Assembly (NCBI GenBank): GCA_963693285.1
Contig: OY848919.1
Location: 10,845,461-10,909,460, forward strand
Reading direction: 5' to 3'
From: Xestospongia muta
Taxonomy: Eukaryota > Porifera > Demospongiae > Haplosclerida > Petrosiidae
DNA: 64,000 nucleotides
Under the pieces are notes generated by a model. The model had not been told where the DNA came from. It was given only the letters and a program-made list of their open reading frames with translations, and did no database searches. The position numbers and the translations under genes are program-made. This document shows, one piece after another, positions 52,399 through 64,000 of this stretch (its first letter is position 1; each line of letters begins with the position of its first letter).

Positions 52399-54508
52399 AT
52401 GGCAGAAGGGTGGAAAAACAGTGGACTTGTCAAGGTAGAAGGCATACCAGCTCCATCTGGTAACTATGAAGTAGGATGTACTCATTTAATGCATCAAGAT
52501 CTTCACATACGTCTCTACTATCCTACTGAAAGAGATCTAGCTACTACATTTCAATATGCCAAGTACTACCCTTGTTCTAAACATTTGAAGGCATTATTTG
52601 ATATATTTCGTATTCCACTATCAGGTCTAGCGTCAGGAATACTGAATTTTTTATCAAGTAAGTTTTAACATGTTAAGCCAGCTTTTATGTAGGTGCTAGA
52701 TTTGTATGTATATATATCATACTATTATAGGTCAAACTCTCCCCTTTCAATCAACATGATTATAAAGTTCACATAACTATGAGATTACATCAATAAAAAT
52801 GTAACCTTTGTTTTCTAAAAGTAATAACCACACATGTACATGTGCCAGCATGTGCAAGTTAGCACCTGAATCTTAATGCAAGTTAGTTTAGAAAATTAAA
52901 CTTACACAAGCTCAGCAAATAAACTACAAATCAGTATTGTTTTCAATCACTTTAGCTCCCAGAATTCCAGCACTCTTGAATGCACCACTCATACAGAGTA
53001 ACTTAACACATCCATTAGAGAATAATGGCACAAATACCATTACTCAAGATGACACAAAAGGATTCCCAGTTGTTGTATTTAGTCATGGACTCCCTGGTCA
53101 CTTCTATGTCTATAGTGGCATATGTAGTGATCTTGCTTCTCATGGTTATGTTGTTGCTGCTGTTGTACATAGAGATGGTTCGGCTAGCCTTGCCTTAAGA
53201 CGAGTACCAGGTCCTGGTGTTCAGGAAGGACAATATAACCAATATGTGGATGAGTGGATACCATACAATGATGTTATGCCAATTACTGACAAGCGATTAC
53301 TATTTACTAATTTTTCTTTGAGAAATGAGCAGGTACATTTTTATGCAGTTATTTCACTAGTTATGCTACTTCAATATTATACTATTTTAGGTCAGGCAGC
53401 GTGCTAAAGAGATGGGACAAACCTTAGATATACTACATCTTCTTAATGAAGGTGGTGATATATGTGACATGTTAGGAGGACAGTTTGACTTTACTCAGTT
53501 CAAAGGTCGTTTAAACATGGAGTTAGCTGCTATCAGTGGTCACTCATTTGGTGGTGGTACTGTTGTACAAACACTAAGTGAAGATCCACGTTTTAAGTAA
53601 ACCTTGTAAAAACATTAACAGTTTATACGAATGCTATATTGTAGCTTGTTTAAGCAGTGTAGAATAATAACTATATAAAATTGACCTTTCAAGCATTATT
53701 TTATGAGTGCATATATAGTGTAGTTTACGACTGCATTTGATGTTCTTAGTTAAACATTTTAAGCATATCAAACATTTTATATTATTTTAGATGTGGCATT
53801 GCATTGGATGCCTGGATGTTTCCACTAGCTGAAGATATCTATACACGTGGTATACATCAACCATTAAATTTTATTAATTCTTTCGACTCTCAATGGGCTG
53901 ACAACATTGCATGGATGATGAAACTGGTAAAGCCAGTTTCTGAATCAGGTTAGTATACTTAAACAAACTAAGTGTACATTGAATTGCATGCATATCTACG
54001 ATCTTAACTACAATTCCTCTATATATAGGATTTAGTGATTGCACAATATATACTATAAAGTAAGCATATAGTTTACAAGTTGTTTGGTATAATTGTTTAA
54101 ACTTAGAGGAACAACACATTTTATTCAGTGTGATGCTCCTTTTACTGCCTTTCCTGGTACATTCAAGGAATTTACAAATCCTCCTTTGGATAAGTATATT
54201 GCTCATGAAGTAAATATGAAAATCTTTCATGCTTTTCTAAGAAGATTTCTCATACAAGGTTAGATTCACAGTATTTAAAAAAAGAAAATACTTTAATTGT
54301 TTCAGACAATCTGTAAGAATTTCAATCTGTTTTTACACTAGATCCTAACTTCATTGGAAAAGTCCCTATTTTGGATGGAGGAGAAGGTGCCTCTGAACAC
54401 ATTCTATATGGAACTAATATTGACTGGTACAAAGAGAAAAATACAGATGAAATGCCTAGTGAACCAACGGCACCTTTGGAAGCTAAAGATTTAAGACAAG
54501 AATTTTAA
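52399..54508 (+). CDS. PAF-acetylhydrolase-like enzyme, unit 2 (7 exons, 449 aa)
   Basis: Exons: 52399-52657, 52956-53332, 53391-53596, 53791-53948, 54029-54059, 54107-54258, 54342-54508. Exon lengths 2-6 equal those of unit 1, with identical phases; the total of 1350 bases closes the frame. The triad is intact: GHSFGGG (Ser264), [12 protein letters not shown] (Asp287), GTTHFIQ (His348). FSHGL is present. The usual [10 protein letters not shown] reads [10 protein letters not shown] here. No signal peptide is seen. ATG 52399 is preceded by an out-of-frame ATG at 52388. The last exon is short and varies between units. It is likely a cytosolic phospholipid deacetylase. Confidence 0.92.
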
Positions 54509-55858
54509 AGACATTCTAAGGATTCTCATCAAGTTCACAATAAGTAAACAAAATGAAGTATATATACTGGAAACAAACATTACTTTTATATGTGGGTGAT
54601 GTTTTGAAATAAGTAAAATAACATTTATATAATTATGTTGTTTTTTTATTGATAACAGGTTTGGTGAAGATTCACTAAACTAACCTATCACATTTAATCA
54701 TAAAATATTTTTATAGTTTTAGTAGTAATGAACAATGGTAACCAGGTGGCAGGTGTCTTGATAACTTTTATAGAAGGTATTCAAGTTTAATGGCTTTTTC
54801 TTGTAGCAACCAAAAATGTATTTAGAGCAATAATTTTTAAGTTCTCGACGATTACATTCAAAGACATCTCACTGAGATTATAAAATAGAATGAGACCTTC
54901 ACATTCAAAGTTAGAAGACTTATTATCACAGCTCCTGGAAGTCAAGACCAATAATTTAAAAAAAACTTGCCTGCCTACAATTAAGCCGGACCTTCACCTT
55001 AAAGGATGGCAACAATGGTGTCATGGTTACCATTTTAGCTACAATATTAGGCCTATTGTTGTTTCTGTTATGATACTATCCTATGTTCAGCCACATGTAA
55101 GGCCTGGAAATCATAGCTTTATAGATACTATCATGCATATATAAATGATTGGTTGATGTAACCAATATTTCGTTTAAGTTGCATATAATTTTTACGGATG
55201 CTCAGCCTATGTATCATGGCTGTCACTGTACTAGTTCTATGAAATTTATAGAAGGACAGCTGTGCACATCTTTTTGAGAAGTCGTTTGTTGAAGTAAATA
55301 AACTTTCGATTCCATAGTAATTTGTAATCAAACAACAAATGTTGTAATACTTGCCAATGTATTCTGTATAAGCATGAATGAAAAGTGATGATGGTTGTTA
55401 CTTCATAGCAATGTTACATAGTAGAAAATTGGATCAACAGTTAACTTGAAGGCATATACCAACTCCATTTGATAGGTTAAGTAAGATGTTTAACTAAAAA
55501 AGATGCATGAAAGATTGTCTTATCTGTCTTAGTGTCGTCTATTTTAACCATTAAAGATTAAGAAATATATCCATTTATTAAGAAATGTGCCCCTATATGT
55601 CTATTTGACTTGACATTTTAGGAGAATATTCCATGATTAGTTTTGTACAATCCATTATATATATTTGTTGAATACATCCTGTGTGTGAGGTTATCTTTCC
55701 AGTGACATCCCTTTGTTGTAAGTGCATTAATAGCAATGATTTTTATTACATAGCTATTGTCAACTATGAGGAAACCACGCCTCTAAACTTTCCTAAACCC
55801 TAAGGTGAAAGTGGATAATTCACTGGAAGTACGTTTTCGTGGCTTTGGTGACCATGAT
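54509..55858. other. Intergenic region between hydrolase units
   Basis: No gene is seen. It contains the 3' flank segment shared with other units (about 54850-55110) and AT-rich DNA. A frame at 54890-55144 is this repeated spacer, not a gene. Confidence 0.5.
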
Positions 55859-58800
55859 ATGGCAAAAGGGTGGGAAAACCGTGATGTTGTCAAAGTACAA
55901 GGCATACCAGTTCCATCTGGTAACTATGAAGTAGGATGTACTCATTTGATGCATCAAGATCTTCAGATACGTCTTTACTACCCTACTGAGAGAGATCTAG
56001 CTACCACATTTGAATATGCTACATACTACCCTGACCTTAACTGTTTGAAAGCATCATTGGATCTAAGTGCTATTCCACTGTCAGATTTTACATCTGGAGA
56101 ACTGCAGTCATTATTAAGTAAGTTTTAATGTGTTAATAGAAACGTTATATAGGTGCTGAACTTGCATAATATACATAATACACTATTATAAGGTCAAACT
56201 GCTTCCATGCACACAACATGTATATTGTTGATGACAACCCCTGCATTGAAAAAGCTACGAGACTACATCAATTGCCTAAAATCTAGGTTTAGTCTAACTG
56301 CACAATGTGTTCCTAATACCTATTACATTTCAGTCAGTAACTATTTCAATAAAAATTGTTCTACATCACTACAGCTCAAAGAATTCCAGCATTATTAAAT
56401 GCTCCACTCATACAGAATAGCTTAACACAGCCTTTAAAAAATTATGGTGCTAACAATAACAGTCAAGAAGACTCAAAAGGGTTTCCTCTTGTTGTGTATA
56501 GTCATGGACTATCTGGTCACTTCTATGCTTATAGTGGTATTTGTAGTGATCTTGCTTCTCATGGTTATGTTGTTGCTGCTGTTGTACATAGAGATGGTTC
56601 GGCTACCCTTGCTTTAAGACGAGTACCAGGTCCTGGTGTTCAGGAAGGACAATATGACCAATATGTTGATGAATGGATACGATATGTTAAAACTACGCCG
56701 CCTATCACTGATTATCAAACATTGTGCACCAATTTTCCTTTGAGAAATGATCAGGTACATTATTTTCCACTGTTTTTTGAATAATTAATATATAAATACT
56801 GTTATTTTGGTATACCAAAACTAAAAGTAAAATATAAATTAGTAGGGAGTAACATGTTTTAGTATACTAAATAAATCTAAAATTAAAATTGACTACCTTA
56901 ATAAAACTAAAACCTGGACCACCCAAACCAAAGTATAACAAAAAGTTTATTTCTGAAATTCATTTTGACAATTTAGTTGACTTCCTTTTTACTCACAAAA
57001 TTTATAGCCGCCTCTAGCTATAACTATATGTAAGTACATGTTACTACATGTAATATAACATGTGTCTCTATGTAATTACAATTATAATTATTGCATGTAT
57101 ATACATGTATTGCTGTCATCTAAAAAATGGAATGTTTTGCTTTTTAACTATTCTTCTTATCTTGGAAAAAGCAAAGGAGACAAGTTGAAAGTATTATTGA
57201 AGAGTTTACTATTAATTATATTTGAAGTTGTTGTATGTGAACAATTTTTCATTATAGCAAGTATTTAAGCCTTACATCACAAAGAATTCACAAGTTACTT
57301 AAAGTGGAAAAAAGACAAGTTGACATTAGCATATGAAGAGCTGGAGTATACTCCTTTGAAATTCTCTTTGCCTAAAACTAAATTTACATTTTTACACTGA
57401 AATAAAATTAAAACCTAAAGAACTTTTGAGACAGAACTGAAACTAAAAATAAAAATAAAATGTTTTATGATACTAAAATAGCACTAATATCTATACTTTA
57501 AAATAAGAGCCCAAAGCCTCAAAAAGGAAGACAACCATATATGTATAGTGCAACATTGAGCAATGTCTTTTAAGGGAGTTACACACTCCTTTCTCCTTTG
57601 TGTTACTATTCTGTTCACAATCATACTATTTTAGGTCAGGCAACGTGCTAAAGAGATGGGACAAGCCTTAGATGTACTACACTTTCTTAATGAAGGTGAT
57701 GATGTACATGACATGTTAGGAGGACAGTTTGACTTCACTCAGTTCAAAGGTCGTTTAAACATGGAGTTAGCTGCTGTCTGTGGTCACTCATTTGGTGGAG
57801 GTACTGTTGTACAAACACTGAGTGAAGACCCACGATTCAAGTAAACTATAAAATAGTTTAATAGTGTACACAAATACTATAAAACCTTGTTAATTGTTTT
57901 AGCTAGTATATGTTAAAATAGATTAGTTGTCTAACTAATTCAAAATACATTAAAAAGTAACATACACTTACTAATTATTATGGAAGTACACTGTCTTAAA
58001 AAAGGCATATATGTAATATGCAGAGATGTTCTGTTATAAATTTCTTAGACACACTGACACAGCAAGACTACCTCAGCAATACATAATAACAGTGTTTAAG
58101 AGAATTGTAATTGCTCTGACAAATTACTATATAGCCAATCAGTATAATCATTCTTATTAATGCAAGACAATTAACTACTTTGATTAGTTAGATTAGCCAA
58201 TCCATTTTCACAATGATCTATAAACAGTATAAAATAGCCACATAGATCTGACCTTTGTAACATTCCCTTTTTATATACACAGTTTATAGTATTAACTAAA
58301 CACCTTTTAATACCACAACCATGCATTTGTTATTATTTTAGATGTGGCATTGCATTGGATGTCTGGATGTATCCATTAGCTAAAGAAATCTACACACATG
58401 GTATCCATCAACCACTCATTTTTATTAACTCTTTCGACTTTCAATGGGCTAACAACATTGCATGCATGATGAAACTGGTAAAACCACCTTCTGAATCAGG
58501 TTAGTATACTTAAACAAACTAAGTATACTTTAAATTTGTATGCGTATCTACGATGTTAACTACAATTCCTCCTTATACAGGATTTAGTGATTGCACAATA
58601 TATACTATAAAGTAAGCATATAATTTACAAGTTGTTTGGTATAATTGTTTAAACTTAGAGGAACAACACATTTGACTCAAACTGATGTTATTTTCACTGC
58701 CACTCCTGGTACATCAAAGGAATTTACAAATCCTCCCTTGGATAAGTATATTGCTCATGAAGTAAATATGGAAATTTTTCATGCTTTTCTAAAACGATTT

Positions 58801-59106
58801 CTCATACAAGGTTAGATATGCAGAAAACAAGAAATGAATTAATTGTTTTAAACAGTGTGCAAGAATTTCAATTTGTTTATTTATACACTAGATCCTAACT
58901 TCCGAAGAAAGGTCCCTATTTTAGATGGAGGAGAAGGTGCCTCCGAGCACATTCTTTATGGGACTAATGTTGACTGGGAAAAAGAGAAAAACATAGATGA
59001 GATTTCTGGTGCACCATTGGAAGCTCAAAATGACAACACTCAAAAAGTACAAGAACATGAAAGCCGTTCTGAGAATAAAGAGCCTAATCTAGCTCTCAAT
59101 AAGTAA
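55859..59106 (+). CDS. PAF-acetylhydrolase-like enzyme, unit 3 (7 exons, 466 aa)
   Basis: Exons: 55859-56117, 56375-56754, 57635-57840, 58342-58499, 58581-58611, 58659-58810, 58892-59106. The frame closes at 1401 bases. Exon 2 has one extra codon (YVKTTPP region). The triad is intact: GHSFGGG (Ser265), [12 protein letters not shown] (Asp288), GTTHLTQ (His349). As in unit 2, [10 protein letters not shown] replaces [10 protein letters not shown]. Introns 2 (880 bases) and 3 (501 bases) are much longer than in the sister genes. The C-terminal exon is the longest of the array, with an acidic, Gln/Glu-rich tail. It is likely cytosolic. Confidence 0.9.
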
Positions 59107-60012
59107 ACAATTACAAAAGTTACAAACTATAAGATTATCTAACAAAATTTTTATTTTAATATATGAGTATTGTTAGTTTGAACTTTCATTATATAGAGTA
59201 ATAAGCCACTACGTATGGAAACTAGGCATCATGTTAACTATATTAGGTAACCTAGACTAGTCTGCCTCCACATTCACATTAGAGTTAATAGACTTTTATT
59301 ACAGTTGCTGCATTCCTGAAAGTGAGGAGCAATAGGTAAACTAAAGACTTGGCCTGGATATACCTATAGTCTTGCAAACAGTGATACACATTATCCTAAA
59401 ACTTGGTAGCAATGGGTGTCTAGGATACTAATTTGCCAGCAATTGCTAGGATACAAGAAATTGACTTGGATGGACAGTGCTAAATCCATAAATAATACAG
59501 GGCACTGTTTGGCTATGATCCTATGTACATGTAGTACAAAGACAGTGGACTAATAATATTTACTTTATTGTTGAGGACTCAAACACATCATTAATTTTCA
59601 CTTAAACCAACTCGATTTATATCAGATGCAAGACTTACATAGTTGCCACTAACAGAAGTAATCTCACATAGAAAGTTTGATACATTGCTATTCCACCTTT
59701 AATTAAAAATCAAGACACATTGTTATAATAAATTGATTGTTCAAACCAATTCATGAACATTTTGTTGCAAGCGTTCCTACAAAATACATTAGCATGATTA
59801 CAACACAGCTCCAGCACTTATTTTGTCAAGTTCTAAGAAGAATAAAGGTCAATTCCATAGTACATTAGTTATCTAAACAATATGATGTTTACTATGTGCA
59901 ACCATATTGGTTAAATCAACAGATCATATACATCAGTTTATCAATATTTGTGCGACATCTATAATTATATTCATAGCAATGATTATTATTGCTAATTACT
60001 AAGTAACCTTAC
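59107..60012. other. Intergenic region between hydrolase units
   Basis: It holds another copy of the shared 3' flank segment (about 59260-59480) and AT-rich DNA. No gene is seen. Confidence 0.5.
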
Positions 60013-62511
60013 ATGGCAGAAAGGTGGAGACTTGAAGGTATACCAGCTCCATCTGGTAGCTTTGAAGTAGGATGTACTCATTTGATGCATCAAGATCTTC
60101 ATTTACGACTCTACTACCCTACTGACAAAGAACTAGCTACAAAGATTGAATATGCTAATTATCTTCCTCATCCTAACTATTTGACAGCATTCTTGGATAA
60201 TGTTGGTGTCCCTTTATCAAGTCTATTGCCTGAAGTACAGCAATTGCTGTCATGTAAGTTATGTCTTAAGTCTTTTGAGTCACAATTTATTTCCACTATC
60301 AGCAACTGGATGATGTTATATCTAAATGTATAATGTATTACAAAAAGGTCAAACTCCTCCCATTTCAGCTAACTCTGCCTGATGTATGCACTCTAATATC
60401 TACACATGCATACTAATCAGCAGGATATTACATTGGAGGATGCAGACCTTATTACTTGAAACATACAATGATACAATGTATAGTCAGTAAATGCTTTAAT
60501 TACTTTATAGCTATTTGAATAGACATTTCCTTTATTTATAGTCCCCAGGATTCCAGTACTGTTGAATGCGCCTCTTATACAATGTTCCTTAAAACATTTT
60601 TTAAGAAATGATAGTGCTAATGTTAACTTTCGAGACATCACAAAAGGGTTCCCAGTTATCGTATTCAGTCACGGGCTATCTGGTCACTTCTATGTTTATA
60701 GTGGTATTTGTAGTGATCTTGCTTCTCATGGTTATGTTGTTGCTGCTGTTGAGCATAGAGATGGCTCAGCTCTACTTGCTCTGAAAAGAGTACCAGGTTC
60801 TGGAGTCCATGTGGGACAATATGACCAATATGATAATGAATGGATCCCATGCACTGAAGCTATGCCTATTACTGACAATCAAATGGGACATGCTGGTTTC
60901 CCTTTAAGAAATAAGCAGGTAAAACAAATGTATAAATGATAAAGTCATGAAAGATAGTGTGTAAATAAATTAGTAGCAACTAAAGATGTTCTGTACAGAA
61001 TGCATAACTTTACTAGAGATAAGCAATCTAAGAGAAATCCTTGTCAAGCTGAGATTTAAACCCAGGACCTTCTAAATGTTTTGGACACATTAAGCCTCAA
61101 AAAAGAAATGCAATCCATATGTACATTATGTGCGTGATTTAACAAATTCATTTGAGTCTCTAATTTAATACTTCAATAAATTAAGAACCACAATAAATTA
61201 CAATGATAATTGATTGTTGTTACTACTAGACTACCTCTATAATCATACTAACACTTAAGATGTTGAAAAAACATTTAATTTTAGATTAAGCAGCGTGCTA
61301 AAGAGGTGGGACAAGCCTTAGATATACTACACCTTCTTAATGAAGGTGGTGATGTACATGACATGTTAGGAGGACAGTTTGACTTCACTCAGTTCAAAGA
61401 TCGTTTAAACATGGAATTAGCTGCTGTCTGTGGTCACTCATTTGGTGGAGGTACTGTTGTACAAGCACTTAGTGAAGATCCAAGATTTAGGTAACTTTTA
61501 ATAAGAAGTTAGTAGATATGCACATCACCTTCTCATTTATTATTTGACTGCATGAACAATAACAAATTGATTATATTCAATTATACTTTGATTGTAAAAG
61601 TTTACCACAATAGATCAGTATTAGACGTTTGTAATATTTAATGTTCATTCATATTACCTTAGGTGTGGTATTGCAATGGATTCCTGGATGTATCCACTAC
61701 ATAGAGATATCTACACACATGGTATACATCAACCACTGACTTTTATTAACGCATTTGACTTTCAATGGGCTGATAACATTGCATGCATGATGAAACTGGT
61801 AAAACCAGCTTCAAAATCAGGTTAGTAAACTTACATAATCTGTCATTGAAAAGGTACATTGTATATCCAAGGGAGTGATATAAACACAGTATAAATTGTA
61901 GTTATATCATGTGTTCATTGTGACTTAATATCTCTGTACTGTAATCGCTATATCCAATAACTCCTATTTTGTTATTGGATGATTTTACTTATATATTTTT
62001 GTTTGTTATTATTGAATTAGTTACCTATATCTCCCTATATAGGATTGAGTGATTGTACACTGTATACTATAAAGTAAGGAAATATATTCTACAAACTCTT
62101 TTTGATAACTATGTTTTAAACATAGAGGCAGCACACACTTTAGTCAAACTGATGTTCCTTTTATTGCCATTCTTGGGACACTAAAGAATTTGACAAATCC
62201 ATCCTTGGATAAGTATGTGGCACACAGAGTCAATATGGAAATTTGTCATGCTTTTCTAAAAAGATTTCTTGTACAAGGTTAGATATCGCAACAAATAGTA
62301 ATACTTTCATAATAACTATGAATTATGTAAGTTATGTGCAAATATCAATTCTATAGATCCTAGTTATTGTGGAAAAGTCCCTATCTTAGATGGAGGAGAA
62401 GGTTCCTCTGAACACATTCTATATGGGACTAATATTGACTGGAAGGAAGATGAGATGCCCAGTGAACCAACGGGACCTACAGATGGCCATATTCTAAAAA
62501 GCCAGTTGTAG
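60013..62511 (+). CDS. PAF-acetylhydrolase-like enzyme, unit 4 (7 exons, 439 aa)
   Basis: Exons: 60013-60253, 60542-60918, 61285-61490, 61663-61820, 62043-62073, 62126-62277, 62357-62511. The total of 1320 bases closes the frame, with the same phases as the other units. The triad is intact: GHSFGGG (Ser258), CGIAMDSWMYPL (Asp281), GSTHFSQ (His342). [10 protein letters not shown] is conserved. Exon 1 is 18 bases shorter near its start than in unit 2 (the NSGLVK segment is missing). It is among the more diverged members; for example GTTH reads GSTH, as in human PLA2G7 (GSVH). It is likely cytosolic. Confidence 0.91.
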
Positions 62512-62831
62512 CCCTAACAATTGATTGCTTCATTTAATGCCATTGTCATTTAATCTACAACAACAATGAAATATAGATTATATATATAATGGAATGGATA
62601 TGCCTTTTAGACACAGACCAGTGACAAACATTCAAAAGACTATAGTTATACATGAAAGCCAATGACATTCAGCTTTAAATAACTTTACATTATGTGACTT
62701 TTTATATTATCTGTTTTATTAACATAACGTAATTATTATACCTTATCAATGTACTATTTTTTATTGTTCATTACATTGGGTGTGGTTTTAAATTTTAAGG
62801 CGTGGTTTCAATTACGAGACGTAGCAGTATA
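62512..62831. other. Short spacer between units 4 and 5
   Basis: It is much shorter than the other spacers (about 320 bases against 900-1350) and lacks the shared 3' flank segment. No gene is seen. It must contain the promoter of unit 5. Confidence 0.5.
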
Positions 62832-64000
62832 ATGGCGACAACAATCGGGCGACGTTCTTATAAATCAATTACAGCTCTTATGAGTGTGATGTCAGTAAAG
62901 TGGAAAAAAAGTGGACTTGTTAAGGTAGAAGGAATACCAGCTCCATCTGGTAGTTACGAAGTAGGATGTACTCATTTAATGCATCAAGATCTTCACATAC
63001 GTCTCTACTATCCTACTGAGAGAGATCTAGCTACCACATTTGAATACGCCAAGTACTTTCCTCATCCTAGATATATCAAAGCATTATTGGATATAATTGG
63101 TATTCCATTATCAAGTCTAGCATCTGGAATAGTGAGAATACTTTGTAGTAAGTTTAGCCAAAAAGATGTATTGATAAGTTTAGTATCAAATATAATGCCA
63201 GAATTGTACATTATAATTTATAAGACAGGCAATAAATACTTTTCCCATGAAAAATAAATTTCGTTGTCAATTTATTGATTAGTCATAAGATTATATAACA
63301 TCAAAATCTAGGGTGGTGTAGTCACCTCTTATGTACAATATGTGCAGAAGGAAATGTAACATAAATTTCAGTCAGTGTGAATTATTACAGAAATTTGGAC
63401 ACGGTCTTTCTATTACTGTAGTTCCCAGGATTCCAGCACTATTGAATGCACCTCTAATACAGAGTAACTCAATGCAAAATTTGCAGAATAATAGTGACAA
63501 AGTTGATGCTCAAGACCCCCCAAAAGGGTTCCCAGTTGTTGTATTTAGTCATGGACTGTGTGGTCACTTTCACCATTATAGTGGTATTTGTAGTGATCTT
63601 GCTTCTCATGGTTATGTTGTTGCTGCTGTTGAGCATAGAGATGGTTCAGCGTCTCTTGCCCTGAAACGAGTACCAGGTCCCAGAGTCAAAGAGAGACAAT
63701 ACAAGCAATATGTTAATAAATGGATACCATACAATAAAAGTATGCTACTTAATGACAAACAAATCAAGCATACTGATTTTTCATTAAGAAATAAGCAGGT
63801 AATTTTTTGCATAGGTTTTAATGACAAATTATACTATTTTAGGTCAAGCACCGTGCTAAAGAGATGGGACAAGCCTTAGATATACTTCACCTCCTTAATG
63901 AAGGTGGTGATGTACATGACATGTTAGGAGGACAGTTTGACTTTACTCAGTTCAAAGGTCGTTTGAACCTGAACTTGGCTGCTGTCTGTGGTCACTCATT
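62832..64000 (+). CDS. PAF-acetylhydrolase-like enzyme, unit 5 (partial, runs off the window)
   Basis: Exons visible: 62832-63147, 63422-63798, 63843 onwards. The window ends inside the nucleophile elbow (VCGHS...). FSHGL and [10 protein letters not shown] are present in exon 2, and exon 3 begins [21 protein letters not shown] 62832 is the first of the frame in a good context (ataATGg). It adds about 19 residues not found in other units, [18 protein letters not shown], which are basic, hydroxylated and free of acidic residues, like a mitochondrial presequence. Later in-frame ATGs at 62880 and 62889 would give a start similar to the sister genes. The remaining four exons lie beyond the window. 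Confidence 0.88.

Noticed and set aside
54890..55144. An 84-codon open frame after hydrolase unit 2
   Set aside because: The same spacer segment recurs after units 1 and 3 without an open frame, so coding is not conserved.
57062..57268. A 68-codon open frame within intron 2 of hydrolase unit 3
   Set aside because: It lies inside a clear GT-AG intron, is low in complexity and has no counterpart in the other units.
1..64000. Prokaryotic features such as operons, CRISPR arrays, ribosome binding sites or a plasmid origin
   Set aside because: Spliced genes, animal gene families and lack of regular spaced repeats show that this is eukaryotic nuclear DNA.
1..64000. tRNA or rRNA genes
   Set aside because: No cloverleaf or rRNA core sequence was recognised by eye; only a weak B-box-like trace is present near 61040-61065.

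Overview
The window looks like nuclear DNA of a non-bilaterian or other invertebrate animal, most likely a demosponge of the Amphimedon type. The DNA is AT-rich and gene-dense. Spliced genes have short GT-AG introns (about 36-90 bases, with some longer). There are large local families of intronless genes, and all products belong to animal families: Fem-1-like ankyrin proteins, SLC15/POT-type transporters, heparanase, TMEM45 and PAF-acetylhydrolase. The taxon is an inference from gene content, not from a marker gene.

Layout. 1-16.8 kb holds a tandem array in which Fem-1-like ankyrin genes on the + strand (6633-8633, 12308-14305 with a stop codon, 14745-16766, and fragments at 1-1026 and 3423-3830) alternate with convergent SLC15-like transporter genes on the - strand (1532-3061, 4079-5596, 9140-10672). 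A roughly 1.1 kb insertion rich in nested inverted repeats lies at about 11.1-12.2 kb. 17.3-19.2 kb holds a complete eight-exon heparanase (GH79) gene on the - strand. 19.5-43.2 kb is a transporter cluster: five more - strand transporters (19471, 24800, 28437, 31102, 39164), three + strand transporters of a second subfamily (33977, 36527, 41514), one divergent Fem-1-like gene (21337-23481, -), and many relics of both families. 44.6-45.5 kb is a TMEM45-like membrane protein gene. From 47.5 kb to the end is a tandem array of PAF-acetylhydrolase genes: one decayed unit, four complete seven-exon genes (49033, 52399, 55859, 60013) and a fifth gene cut by the window edge (62832).

How the parts may relate. 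The Fem-1-like proteins carry N- and C-terminal ankyrin blocks and a C-terminal Cys/Leu box like that of Fem-1 CUL2-RING ligase adaptors. The transporters keep the POT-family fold signatures but lack the ExxER proton-coupling motif. The two families have been co-duplicated, and one transporter copy is a mosaic made by gene conversion. Whether the products act together is unknown; linked duplication alone would give the same map. The hydrolases keep the Ser-Asp-His triad of the PLA2G7/PAFAH2 family and probably degrade PAF-like or oxidised phospholipids. The ankyrin and transporter genes are intronless, while heparanase and the hydrolases are intron-rich.

All protein calls come from reading motifs and recalling family features. 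No database search was run.
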